Shown: positions 8,639-19,269 of the stretch, piece by piece | Numbering within the stretch: position 1 is the stretch's first letter | Layout of the letters: every line of letters begins with the position of its first letter | Source: Paraglaciecola psychrophila 170 | GTDB taxonomy: Bacteria > Pseudomonadota > Gammaproteobacteria > Enterobacterales > Alteromonadaceae | Direction: 5' to 3' | Length of the DNA stretch: 64,000 nucleotides | Assembly: GCF_000347635.1 (NCBI RefSeq) | Contig: NC_020514.1 | Coordinates: 1,736,001-1,800,000, forward strand | The notes under the pieces: model-generated | Seen by the model: only the letters and a program-made list of their open reading frames with translations | Told to the model about the DNA's origin: nothing | Database searches by the model: none | Position numbers and translations under genes: made by a program

Positions 8639-10756
8639 ATGACTCCTATCACTAAAACTTTTCAGTATGGTCAGCATACTGTTACTCTAGAAACGGGCGT
8701 AATCGCTCGTCAAGCCACCGCAGCTGTAATGGCAAGTATGGATGATACTTGTGTATTGGTTTCTGTTGTTGGTAAAAAAGATACTAAGCCTGGTCAAGAC
8801 TTCTTCCCATTGACAGTTAACTATCAAGAAAAAACTTACGCTGCTGGTAAAATTCCTGGTGGATTCTTCAAGCGTGAAGGCCGTCCTTCTGAATACGAAA
8901 CACTCACGTCTCGTTTGATTGACCGTCCAATTCGTCCTTTATTCCCAAATGGGTTTATGAACGAAGTGCAAATTATCATCACTGTTGTTTCAGCTAACCC
9001 TGAAATCCCAACTGACATTATTTCTCTTATCGGTGCGTCTGCCGCTCTAGCTATCTCTGGTATGCCATTTAATGGTCCTATCGGTGCGGCGCGCGTGGGT
9101 TACACTGATGAGAAATATGTATTAAATACCCGTACTTCTGAACTTGAAGCTAGTCAGTTAGACCTAGTGGTTGCTGGTACTAAAAACGCAGTATTGATGG
9201 TTGAATCTGAAGCTGATATTTTATCTGAAGAAGTGATGCTTGGTGCTGTTATGTATGGTCACGAGCAATTACAAACCGTTATCGGTGCAATAGCTGAATT
9301 TGCTGCTGAGGTGAATACACCTTCGTGGAATTGGCAAGGCGTTCCAGAAAACACTGCGCTTAAAACCAAAGTAAAAGAATTAGCTGAAGCTGGCATGACA
9401 GAAGCCTACCAGATCTCTGACAAGATGGAGCGTAAAGACGCAATCAACGCTTTGACTAGTCAAACAGTCGAAACTATCGTTGCTGGCGATGCAGAGCAAA
9501 ACGCCAAAGAAGTATCTGAAATGATGCATACCCTTGAAAGTGACGTAGTACGTTCACGTATTCTTGCTGGTCAGCCTCGTATTGATGGTCGTGATCCTGC
9601 GATGATCCGTGCCCTTAACGTTGCCACTGGTTTGTTGCCACGTACTCACGGTTCTGCTTTGTTCACTCGTGGTGAAACTCAAGCAATCGTTGCTGCCACC
9701 CTTGGTACAGAGCGTGACGCGCAGATGATTGACGGTCTTAGTGGTAAAACAGACAGTCGCTTCATGTTACATTACAACTTTCCTCCTTACTGTGTAGGCG
9801 AGACTGGTTTTGTGGGTTCTCCTAAGCGTCGCGAAATCGGCCATGGTCGTCTAGCTAAACGTGGGATTCAAGCGGTTATGCCGTCTGAGCAAGATTTCCC
9901 ATATGTGGTACGTGTTGTGTCTGAAATCACTGAATCAAATGGTTCGTCTTCAATGGCGTCTGTTTGTGGTACGTCTTTAGCATTGATGGATGCGGGTGTT
10001 CCTATTAAAGCTTCTGTTGCGGGTATTGCAATGGGCTTAGTGAAAGATGACGAAAACTTTGTGGTTCTATCTGACATTTTGGGTGATGAAGATCACTTAG
10101 GCGATATGGACTTTAAAGTGGCAGGTACTACTAATGGTATTACTGCTTTACAAATGGATATCAAAATCGAAGGTATCACTCAAGAAATCATGCAGGTTGC
10201 TTTAAAACAAGCTAAAGAAGCGCGTTTGCATATTCTAGGCGTGATGGACCAAGCGATTTCTGGTCACCGTGAAGAGATGTCTGAGTTCGCTCCGCGCATC
10301 TATAAAATGAAAGTAGATAAAGACAAAATTCGTGACGTAATTGGTAAAGGTGGCGCGATGATCCGTGCTATTACTGAAGCATCTGAATGTAATATCGAAA
10401 TCGAAGATGACGGTACGGTTAAGATTTTTGCAACTGAACTAGCTAAAGCGCAAATTGCTATTGCTAAGATTGAGCAAGTCACTGCTGAAGTGGAGTCGGG
10501 TAAAACTTACTCTGGTAAAGTAACGCGTATCGTTGATTTTGGTGCGTTTGTTGAAATTTTACCTGGTAAAGAAGGCCTAGTACATATTTCACAAATCGCT
10601 CACGAACGTGTTAATAAGGTTTCTGACTTCTTAGAAGAAGGCCAAGTGCTAGACGTTAAGGTTGTTGAAATTGACCGTCAGAATCGTATACGTTTGAGTA
10701 TCAAAGATTTGACTGAGAAACCGGCTGCTCCAGAAGCTGCTGAAGGTAATGAATAA
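8639..10756 (+). CDS. pnp: Polyribonucleotide nucleotidyltransferase (PNPase)
   Basis: A 705-residue, full-length PNPase that degrades RNA phosphorolytically from the 3' end in the cytoplasm and in the degradosome. Two RNase PH-like domains are followed by a KH domain ([12 protein letters not shown] near residue 568) and an S1 domain ([20 protein letters not shown], from about residue 620). The active-site region [16 protein letters not shown] is intact near residues 482-496. The start is supported by AAGGA seven bases upstream. The gene stands alone: rpsO, its usual upstream partner, is not in the window, and a strong terminator follows. Confidence 0.98.
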   Translation: MTPITKTFQYGQHTVTLETGVIARQATAAVMASMDDTCVLVSVVGKKDTKPGQDFFPLTVNYQEKTYAAGKIPGGFFKREGRPSEYETLTSRLIDRPIRPLFPNGFMNEVQIIITVVSANPEIPTDIISLIGASAALAISGMPFNGPIGAARVGYTDEKYVLNTRTSELEASQLDLVVAGTKNAVLMVESEADILSEEVMLGAVMYGHEQLQTVIGAIAEFAAEVNTPSWNWQGVPENTALKTKVKELAEAGMTEAYQISDKMERKDAINALTSQTVETIVAGDAEQNAKEVSEMMHTLESDVVRSRILAGQPRIDGRDPAMIRALNVATGLLPRTHGSALFTRGETQAIVAATLGTERDAQMIDGLSGKTDSRFMLHYNFPPYCVGETGFVGSPKRREIGHGRLAKRGIQAVMPSEQDFPYVVRVVSEITESNGSSSMASVCGTSLALMDAGVPIKASVAGIAMGLVKDDENFVVLSDILGDEDHLGDMDFKVAGTTNGITALQMDIKIEGITQEIMQVALKQAKEARLHILGVMDQAISGHREEMSEFAPRIYKMKVDKDKIRDVIGKGGAMIRAITEASECNIEIEDDGTVKIFATELAKAQIAIAKIEQVTAEVESGKTYSGKVTRIVDFGAFVEILPGKEGLVHISQIAHERVNKVSDFLEEGQVLDVKVVEIDRQNRIRLSIKDLTEKPAAPEAAEGNE

Positions 10757-10780
10757 TCAGTTGACTCATGTCTAACTGTT

Positions 10781-10808
10781 AAAAAAGGAGCCGAAAGGCT
10801 CCTTTTTT
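10781..10808 (+). terminator. Rho-independent terminator of pnp
   Basis: Perfect 12-pair stem AAAAAAGGAGCC / GGCTCCTTTTTT with a GAAA tetraloop, 24 bases after the pnp stop codon. The A and T flanks make it usable in both directions. Confidence 0.95.
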
Positions 10809-11246
10809 ATTGCAAAAAAATTGAACTTTTCCAAATGTTTATTGGTGCTGCTATGGCTGTTAGTGGCTTGCTGTCAATATGCTTGAACAACCTAAAACAA
10901 ACATTTAAAGTTATTGTTATTGTTATTGTTATTGTTATTGTTATAAAGAGTGTGATTTATTGCGTTTATTGACGCCGTTACATAGAGCAACTCACTTTTC
11001 CTCTTAGCTTGCAGCTCTTCATATAATAATTGGCAAGAATGTCGCTCAATACTTGATAGTTGTACAGCCTGAAAAATTAATTATCCTCTCAATCATAGCT
11101 ACATACATTTAATAACAGCACCAAAAAATCGAGACGTAATAACCTAGCTATTTAAGATTCATTCCAGAAAAACAGATGAGGCTGCAACGCTTGTTTCTAT
11201 AAATAGTAGTGCTAGTATTCTAAATCTATTCGTTTGGAGAAAGTAA
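10809..11246. other. Intergenic region with hexanucleotide repeat
   Basis: No gene seen. It holds the TTATTG tandem at 10911-10944 and, at 11236-11240, a GGAG ribosome-binding site for the HD-domain gene. Confidence 0.6.
10911..10944. repeat. TTATTG hexanucleotide tandem repeat, 5.7 copies
   Basis: Five perfect copies of TTATTG followed by TTAT, in noncoding DNA 300 bases upstream of the HD-domain gene. Such tracts vary in copy number by slippage. No promoter overlapping it is evident. Confidence 0.9.
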
Positions 11247-11843
11247 ATGGACAAAGCTACAAGCAAGCATGCCGCGTTTAGCGATATGGCACAAAGTACA
11301 GCAGAAGACTGGGCAATTATTATAAAAGAACAGACCCCATTTGCTGCAAACGGTGGGCAGCGTGTACTTGAGCACCTTCGCCTGCTAGATGGCGATTATG
11401 GTGGTTTCCCGGTAGACCGGCTTACCCACTGTTTACAAACTGCGACTCGAGCATACCGTGATGGACGAGCAGTGGATTATGTTGTCATGGCCTTGCTTCA
11501 CGACATTGGTGATACTCTAGGGGCATATAATCACCCCGATATTGCTGCCGCAATTATTAAGCCTTTTGTATCAGAAGAGTTGCACTGGATTGTGCAACAT
11601 CATGGTATTTTTCAGGGGAAGAACTTCTTTCATCATATTGGACTCGACCCTGACATGCGTGAACAATTTCGAGGACATGAGTATTTTACTGCAACCGAGG
11701 AATTTATTGAAAAATACGATTGCCCTGCTTTTGATCCCGAATATGACACCTTGGCAATAGAGTTCTTTGAACCCATGGTCATGGAAATTTTTGCTCGTCC
11801 GCTTAAAAGTATCTACAAAGCAGCGATGATCAAAGGCGCTTAA
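11247..11843 (+). CDS. HD-domain phosphohydrolase/oxygenase-like protein
   Basis: A 198-residue protein with an HD domain: a conserved His in HCLQTATRAYRDG, the HD pair in VMALLHDIGDTLGAYNHPD, a further HH in WIVQHHGIFQG, and a late Asp in FDPEYDTL. The spacing and the extra His residues after the HD pair resemble the small diiron HD proteins related to PhnZ and myo-inositol oxygenase. The specific reaction cannot be read, and no phosphonate genes lie nearby. GGAG sits six bases upstream of the ATG. It is a single gene with no partner in the same operon. Confidence 0.7.
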   Translation: MDKATSKHAAFSDMAQSTAEDWAIIIKEQTPFAANGGQRVLEHLRLLDGDYGGFPVDRLTHCLQTATRAYRDGRAVDYVVMALLHDIGDTLGAYNHPDIAAAIIKPFVSEELHWIVQHHGIFQGKNFFHHIGLDPDMREQFRGHEYFTATEEFIEKYDCPAFDPEYDTLAIEFFEPMVMEIFARPLKSIYKAAMIKGA

Positions 11844-12579
11844 AGCCCCTTAAAGCAACGTTCAAAGTTAATTACAGCGTAAAATAATCAGTCGATTAAC
11901 CGCGTTTAGTGTGATTTTAGATGAAATCAGACCAAAATAAAAACACGCAGTCGACCGCTCTGGAAGGGATTACTTAAGACGTGTTGTTATTTAAGTTTTT
12001 GTAAAATCAACTCAGGCTCGGGAAAACTACACTGTAGTTTAAATTTTTTATCATTTGCGGCTGTGATCTTAAGTAATCGTTAAATTCGTCAATTAACCAA
12101 GCTTGGCTGAAGGTTGGTAATTTAAATTCTACCACTGAATTTAGGCAACTTTGGGGTAAATTCAATTTGCTTAAATTTAGGATTGTTTTGCAATTAGTGT
12201 TGGCTGACACAATAATCTATTTCTGCGGTATCTACCCCATCTAAGGCTAAATATTGTCACTCTTCCATGGTGAGTACTGCCGAGATGAGAAAGCAAAACA
12301 GAGGGGACTGGTGAATGAGGTTTAAGTACTTAACGATCTAATGGAATAGGTCTTAAGATTGGCAGCGGAAGTTACCGAAGCAAATCAGCAAAAATTATTG
12401 ACAATTAAAACCTTAATGAACGAGGACTAGATTATAAGTCTACAAGACGCGCAGGCTTGTAAAACACAAGTGTCGGTTTCTTACATCAAAGCCTTAGATA
12501 TAAGTCAAATAAAAACTAGGCTAATCATGTTGAGGCAACGTAAAAAATAATATGGTTAATTTTAATTGTCGAAACGCGA
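11844..12579. other. 736-base intergenic region with unrecognised decayed sequence
   Basis: No supportable gene. A minus-strand frame from a GTG at 12210 (67 residues) has a stop immediately before its start and no family features. A plus-strand stretch near 12360-12430 (LAAEVTEANQQKLLTIKTL) looks weakly coding but has no intact frame around it. Confidence 0.4.
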
Positions 12580-13419
12580 CTATTGAATGATTTGCTGCAG
12601 CACATGAGTGGTGTTAGGCGCCACGTCTTGACCTTGGGTTATTGCTGTTTCAACACATAACATCGTAAGATAACCATCATCTGACATATCCCCCATACTA
12701 ATAGATTTTTCTTGCCATGGGTTCCATACAACTATGCTGTCGTGGCCTGATGACATTATATCAGTCTTAATTTCACCATCTGCAATCGTCAAGGTTTTTG
12801 GCTGCTCCTGATGTACTCTGTCTGTTTCTTCGTTGAACTTGTATGCTTGGGGTGTATCCAATATTTGATAACCACGAGTTTTATCTGAGTATTTTTTAGA
12901 CAAACCTAACAACTCACATTGCTTTATATCAGAAATAGCAAAGTAACTATGTAACGCGCTGTTATAGGTTAAAGGAGTATCACCAAGGTTGGTGGTACAC
13001 AATTGTATCGTTAACTGTTGTTCAACATGCACCACTAAAACGAGTTGCACGTCACCTTCAAATCCATCGCCTTTGCTAGTGTGTGGTTTTAGGGTAACGG
13101 TTGTGCCCGTTCTTGTTTCTTCGCAACTGATAATTTGCCATGTTTGGGTGCGCACATAACCGTGCGCTGCTAGATTAGTCTTGGATTTATGAGGACCAAA
13201 CCAAGGCCAGCAAACAGGTATACCACCTCGAATTGGTTTTTTAGCGTCGAAAAAAGCGTGTTGGCTTACCCACAAACGTTCTCTGTGGTCATGTTTGGGT
13301 TTGAAACTTAAAATATGTCCACCAAATAAAGATATTTCAGCGTAGGCAAACGCGTTCTCAATATGTAAAAGCTGAATGTTATCTCGAGTTATGATGGTTG
13401 TTGAATCAGTCGGTAGCAT
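12580..13419 (-). CDS. yeaD: D-hexose-6-phosphate mutarotase (YeaD family)
   Basis: A 279-residue aldose-1-epimerase-like beta-sandwich enzyme that interconverts the alpha and beta anomers of glucose 6-phosphate. Family features include GGIPVCWPWFGPHKS, YNSALHSYFAISDI and VVWNPWQEKSISMGDMSDDG. It lies directly downstream of gapA on the same strand, the same neighbourhood as gapA-yeaD in Escherichia coli. Two hairpins, one of them terminator-like, separate the two genes, so yeaD probably has readthrough or its own promoter. The symbol is used by similarity and position. Confidence 0.88.
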   Translation of the reverse strand: MLPTDSTTIITRDNIQLLHIENAFAYAEISLFGGHILSFKPKHDHRERLWVSQHAFFDAKKPIRGGIPVCWPWFGPHKSKTNLAAHGYVRTQTWQIISCEETRTGTTVTLKPHTSKGDGFEGDVQLVLVVHVEQQLTIQLCTTNLGDTPLTYNSALHSYFAISDIKQCELLGLSKKYSDKTRGYQILDTPQAYKFNEETDRVHQEQPKTLTIADGEIKTDIMSSGHDSIVVWNPWQEKSISMGDMSDDGYLTMLCVETAITQGQDVAPNTTHVLQQIIQ

Positions 13420-13440
13420 GTGAGTTCTCTGTGGTGAATC

Positions 13441-13470
13441 AAAAAAGGCGACTTAGATAGACGCCTTTTT
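13441..13470 (-). terminator. Terminator between gapA and yeaD
   Basis: Nine-pair stem AAAAAGGCG (13442-13450) / CGCCTTTTT (13462-13470). T runs flank both sides, so it can work in either direction. It lies just upstream of the yeaD start and downstream of gapA. Confidence 0.75.
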
Positions 13471-13486
13471 AACATATTTGTGTAAC

Positions 13487-13516
13487 CACATTAACTCTCT
13501 ATTGAGAGTTAATGTG
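13487..13516 (-). repeat. Perfect 13-bp inverted repeat after gapA
   Basis: CACATTAACTCTC (13487-13499) and its exact complement (13504-13516) flank a TATT loop, ten bases past the gapA stop codon. It has no adjoining T run, so it may stabilise the gapA mRNA 3' end rather than terminate it. The second hairpin further on has the T run. Confidence 0.7.
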
Positions 13517-13525
13517 TCAAAGTAT

Positions 13526-14828
<1,303 letters not shown>

Positions 14829-17025
14829 ATGACGACTTCGTTACTTGAACAGTTGGTGGAATATCGTGGAATTGAATCTAACTATAACGATGCTTGGGGT
14901 CGCCCCACAACTATAGCGTCTGAAACAAAAACTAAGCTGCTTTCAGCAATGGGATATCAGGTTGATAAGCCAGAACTGTTACTAAAACAAGTTCAAGACA
15001 ATAGCAATAAGACCTGGTTATCTGTACTGAACCCTGTGCAAGTTTTCCGCATCGAAGAACATTTGCAAATTGTAGTGCGTCTTCCCATCGAACTAGTAAC
15101 AGACGAATATGTGGCTCAGATAAATACAGAGCTAGGTGAAGTCATACAGCATCAGTTTGTACCCATCGATGGCCAATTGGCAAATGTAGTGCATATCGAA
15201 GACATTGAGTTTCAGGAATATCTCATCGATATTCCGATTACATTACCATTGGGATACCACACTTTGTCCTTGGTGATAGATGACGATGAGCTGGGTAGTA
15301 TGCGACTTATTATTGCTCCGTCTTCGTGCTTTAAACCTGAGACACTGACTCAAGGTCAAAAGGTCTGGGGATTAAGTGTTCAGCTGTACTGTTTGCGCAG
15401 TGAGCACAATTGGGGAGTGGGGGATTTTTCTGACTTATCCTTTTTAGTTGAAATGTTGGCCAAACAAGGTGCGCAGTTTGTTGGACTAAATCCGATTCAT
15501 GCTTTGTATCCGGCTAATGCTAATGCTTGCAGTCCATATGGACCTTCTTCTCGGCGCTGGTTAAACTTTATATATATTGATGTGACTGCTCTGGATGGTT
15601 ATCAGCAAGCCAGTACTCAGAGCATAGTGAATGACGTCAGTTTTCAGTATAAACTGCAGCAGGTCAGGGCCTCTAATTTAGTTGATTATGAGACAGTTAC
15701 GGCGCTAAAATTACAGGCATTAGAATCAGTGTTTGAATATCAAAATAGCCAATATCTGTCTAAAAACACTAAATTGAATAAGGTATTTAAAGCCTTTGTA
15801 GCTGAAGGGGGTGATAGCTTGCAGACTTTGGCCGTATACGACGCGTTGCAAGAGAGCCTCGCTACACAAGAAAAGCCTTCTTGGGGTTGGCCTGTTTTTC
15901 CAAAAGAATTTTCAGATTTTCATAACCCAGCAGTGAAAACTTTCACAAAGAAAAATGCTAAACGAGTCAAGTTTTTCTTATGGCTACAATGGCATGCGTC
16001 ATTGCAACTTGAGCAAGTCAATCTAGTGGCACAAAAAAAATGATATGTTGATTGGCTTATACCGCGATTTGGCGGTGGGTGTCAGTGAAGGTAGCGCAGA
16101 AATTTGGGGCAATAAAGAACTGTACTGCACAGACGCAAGCGTAGGCGCTCCTCCAGATATATTAGGCCCATTAGGACAAACTTGGGGGTTGCCCCCCATG
16201 GATCCTGAAAAACTCTACGAACAACAGTATCAGCCTATTATTGAATTATTTGATGCCAATATGCGGGCCACTGGTGCGTTACGAATTGATCACGTGATGG
16301 CATTATTGAGATTATGGTGGGTGGTCAAGGGTGATAGTGCCAAAGAAGGCGGCTATGTGTATTATCCGGTGGATGATCTATTGGCTATTTTAGCGTTAGA
16401 AAGTCACAGGCACCAAAGTTTGGTGATTGGTGAAGACTTAGGTACTGTACCTGATGAAATAAGGACTAAATTAGCAGACAATGGCGTGTATTCTTATCGG
16501 GTGTTCTTTTTTGAACAAGCACCAGACGGCGGGTTTTTCTCGCCTGCTCATTATCCTGAACAATCTATGTCGACCCTCACCACCCATGATATGCCTACCT
16601 TAACGGGTTACTGGCATTGTGATGATTTGGTATTAGGTAAAGAATTGGGGTTGTATCCCACTGAAGAAATTTTAAGTACTTTATATACCAGTAGACATGA
16701 AAACAAGCAGTCCATTTTAGATACTTTACATGGCCATCATTCGATTAATGACGAGGTGGGTCGTGACGTGCATAATGTGGATATGAGTAAAGCGTTAAAC
16801 TTTGGAATGCAGCTACATATGGCCGGTGGTTCAAGTGCGCTGTTAAGCTTACAGTTAGAAGATTGGTTAGAAATGGATAAACCAGTTAATATTCCTGGTA
16901 CGTTTAAAGAATATCCGAACTGGCAACGTAAGTTAACACGCAATTTGCAAGACATTTTTAATGACAGTTCATTAAATCAACTAGCGGCAAATTTAACCGA
17001 GGCACGACTACAGGCCTCTAAGTAA
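14829..17025 (+). pseudogene. malQ: 4-alpha-glucanotransferase, interrupted by a single-base frameshift in an A8 run
   Basis: Two frames, 14829-16043 and 16042-17025, together make one GH77 amylomaltase of about 731 residues (Escherichia coli MalQ has 694). The first ends ...VNLVAQKK at a TGA. The second carries MLIGLYRDLAVGVSEGSAE, the direct continuation in family members. Removing one A from the A8 tract at 16033-16040 restores QKND-MLIGLY. Catalytic residues lie in the second half: RIDHVMALLRLWW (nucleophile Asp), VIGEDLGTVP (acid/base Glu) and TTHDMPTLTGYW. The enzyme transfers maltodextrin segments. It heads the malQ-glgB-glgX run. No other damage is visible, so a sequencing error is likely. 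Confidence 0.92.
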
Positions 17026-17073
17026 AATAGAAAGTGGCTCACTTATTCTGTGAGCCCCCACCAAGGCGACAAA

Positions 17074-19266
17074 ATGCAGCTCGAACAAGCACTAAAACAA
17101 GCCAAATGCACTTTTCCTTTCGCTCATCTGGGTGCTCATTATCAGACCTCAAACTCGGTTTTCACTGTCACAACTTGGTTGCCTAATGCTGAAGAAGTCA
17201 ATGTCATTGACTTAGCGTCGGGTAAGCTGCTCGGTATTTTAAAAAAGGTAAATGGCAGTCATTTATTTCGAGGTGAGTTTGAGGTTAAACAAGCGCCGCA
17301 GTTTTACGCATTTGATGTAACCAATAAACAAGGGCAATATCAGGTTGTTGATCCTTATCAGTTTCAAGATCAAGCTTATCATGCGGTACATTTTATCGAT
17401 CACAATGCACAAAACGTATATCAACAACTAGGTGCACAACTTATTGAGCTGGATGTGGAATTAGAAGCACCCATTCAAGCAACTCGTTTTGCGGTGTTTG
17501 CACCCAATGCCACTGCTGTTTCCCTGATTGGTGAGTTTAATTATTGGGATGGCTCATGTTTACCTATGCAAAAAACCGATTTTGGTTATTGGGTATTAGT
17601 TGTGCCGGGCATAGAAGCTGGGGCCAAATACAAATACCAACTTAAGGATGCTGCGGGTAATGACTTGCCTCACAAAGCAGATCCAGTCGGCTTTTATGCT
17701 GAGCAATATCCTTCACACACTTCTATCGTTTTCGACCACGAACTATATCAATGGAAAGATAAAGCATGGCTTAAAAAGGCTAAGAAAGATAAATACCATC
17801 AGCCGATGAGTATTTATGAATTGCACTTAGCGTCATGGAAACGACCAGCGGCTGATTCTGGGGAAACCTACTTGAGTTATCGAGAATTAGCAGCACAATT
17901 AATTCCCTACATTAAAGATATGGGTTATACCCACATTGAAATGTTACCTGTTTCTGAGTTTCCTTTTGACGGCTCTTGGGGCTATCAACCGGTTGGTTTG
18001 TTTGCACCTAGTAGTCGGTTTGGTACGCCCGATGACTTCAAGTTTTTTGTCGACCAATGTCACCAAAATGATATAAGTGTGATTATTGATTGGGTGCCTG
18101 CTCATTTCCCCGAGGATGGTCATGGGTTGGCAAGGTTTGATGGCACCCATGTTTACGAATATGAGGACCCTCGCAAAGGTTGGCATCCAGATTGGAATTC
18201 GTGCATTTACGATTTTGGTAAGGATACGGTGCGTCAATTTTTGGTGGCCAATGCGTTGTTTTGGATAGACAAATATCATATTGATGGGCTACGTGTTGAT
18301 GCTGTGGCTTCTATGTTGTACTTGGATTATTCCCGAGAAGAGGGGGAATGGATCCCCAACGTAGACGGTGGTAACCACAATTACGAAGCCATTAGTTTTC
18401 TGCAATGGATGAACACAGAAGTATACGAAAAATTTCCCCATGCCATGACTATCGCTGAGGAGTCTACTTCGTTTCCTAAAGTTTCACGGCCAGTATCTGA
18501 AGGTGGTTTAGGCTTTGGGTTTAAATGGAATATGGGCTGGATGCACGATTCGTTGCATTATATTGCTAAAGATCCGTCATACCGTCGTTACCACCACAAC
18601 GAAATCACTTTTTCTATGGTGTATGCATTTGACGAAAGTTTTGTGCTGCCTATTTCTCATGACGAAGTGGTTCACGGTAAAGGCTCGTTACTTCGTAAGA
18701 TGCCAGGTGACGAATGGCAACAAGCGGCTAACTTACGTACTTATACTGGATTTATGTATGCTCATCCTGGTAAAAAACTTAACTTTATGGGGAATGAAAT
18801 AGGTCAAGCTGCTGAATGGAATCATGACAGCTCGGTTAATTGGCATTTGCTTGAGTTCGAAAAACATCAAGGTATCCAGAACTTGTATCGTGACTTGAAC
18901 AAGGCGTACCGCAAATATCCTGCACTATATGAATTAGATCACAGTCCTGATGGCTTTGAATGGATTGATCATGGCAATGCTGATCAAAGTATTTTGTCTA
19001 TATTGCGTAAGTCCACTGATGCCAAGCAAAAAATTTATGTGTTGATTAATTTCACTCCCGTGGTTCACGAAAACTTTAAGTTAGGGGTGCAGAGTGGAGG
19101 TGAGTATCAACTTATTTTGAACTCAGATGATAAAAAGTATTGGGGAAGCGCCAGCAAAACGAATAAAAAAATGTATGCGGTCACCGAGCCTTGGAACGAC
19201 CAACCTTATTCTGTCAGCGTTAATCTGCCCCCTTTGGCATGTTTGTTTATTTTATTTAAGGGCTAA
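17074..19266 (+). CDS. glgB: 1,4-alpha-glucan branching enzyme
   Basis: About 730 residues. I start it at ATG 17074 (MQLEQALKQ) because AAGG precedes it at a normal distance; an in-frame GTG at 17050 is the longer alternative. It has N-terminal CBM48-type modules (TRFAVFAPNATAVSLIGEFN), then a GH13 barrel. Catalytic groups are GLRVDAVASMLYLDYSR (nucleophile Asp), TIAEESTSFPKVS (Glu) and ISHDEVVHGKGSL (Asp). It introduces alpha-1,6 branches into glycogen. It lies 48 bases after malQ and three bases before glgX, so the three are almost certainly co-transcribed. glgC, glgA and glgP are not in the window. Confidence 0.97.
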   Translation: MQLEQALKQAKCTFPFAHLGAHYQTSNSVFTVTTWLPNAEEVNVIDLASGKLLGILKKVNGSHLFRGEFEVKQAPQFYAFDVTNKQGQYQVVDPYQFQDQAYHAVHFIDHNAQNVYQQLGAQLIELDVELEAPIQATRFAVFAPNATAVSLIGEFNYWDGSCLPMQKTDFGYWVLVVPGIEAGAKYKYQLKDAAGNDLPHKADPVGFYAEQYPSHTSIVFDHELYQWKDKAWLKKAKKDKYHQPMSIYELHLASWKRPAADSGETYLSYRELAAQLIPYIKDMGYTHIEMLPVSEFPFDGSWGYQPVGLFAPSSRFGTPDDFKFFVDQCHQNDISVIIDWVPAHFPEDGHGLARFDGTHVYEYEDPRKGWHPDWNSCIYDFGKDTVRQFLVANALFWIDKYHIDGLRVDAVASMLYLDYSREEGEWIPNVDGGNHNYEAISFLQWMNTEVYEKFPHAMTIAEESTSFPKVSRPVSEGGLGFGFKWNMGWMHDSLHYIAKDPSYRRYHHNEITFSMVYAFDESFVLPISHDEVVHGKGSLLRKMPGDEWQQAANLRTYTGFMYAHPGKKLNFMGNEIGQAAEWNHDSSVNWHLLEFEKHQGIQNLYRDLNKAYRKYPALYELDHSPDGFEWIDHGNADQSILSILRKSTDAKQKIYVLINFTPVVHENFKLGVQSGGEYQLILNSDDKKYWGSASKTNKKMYAVTEPWNDQPYSVSVNLPPLACLFILFKG

Positions 19267-19269
19267 GCA

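Noticed and set aside
12007..12210. 67-residue minus-strand frame
   Set aside because: It starts at a GTG with a TAG two codons upstream, has no ribosome-binding site and no family features.
16030..16046. Programmed ribosomal frameshift in malQ
   Set aside because: MalQ is not known to use frameshifting, and restoring the frame needs +1 movement on an A run with no stimulatory structure that I could see; an indel or error is simpler.
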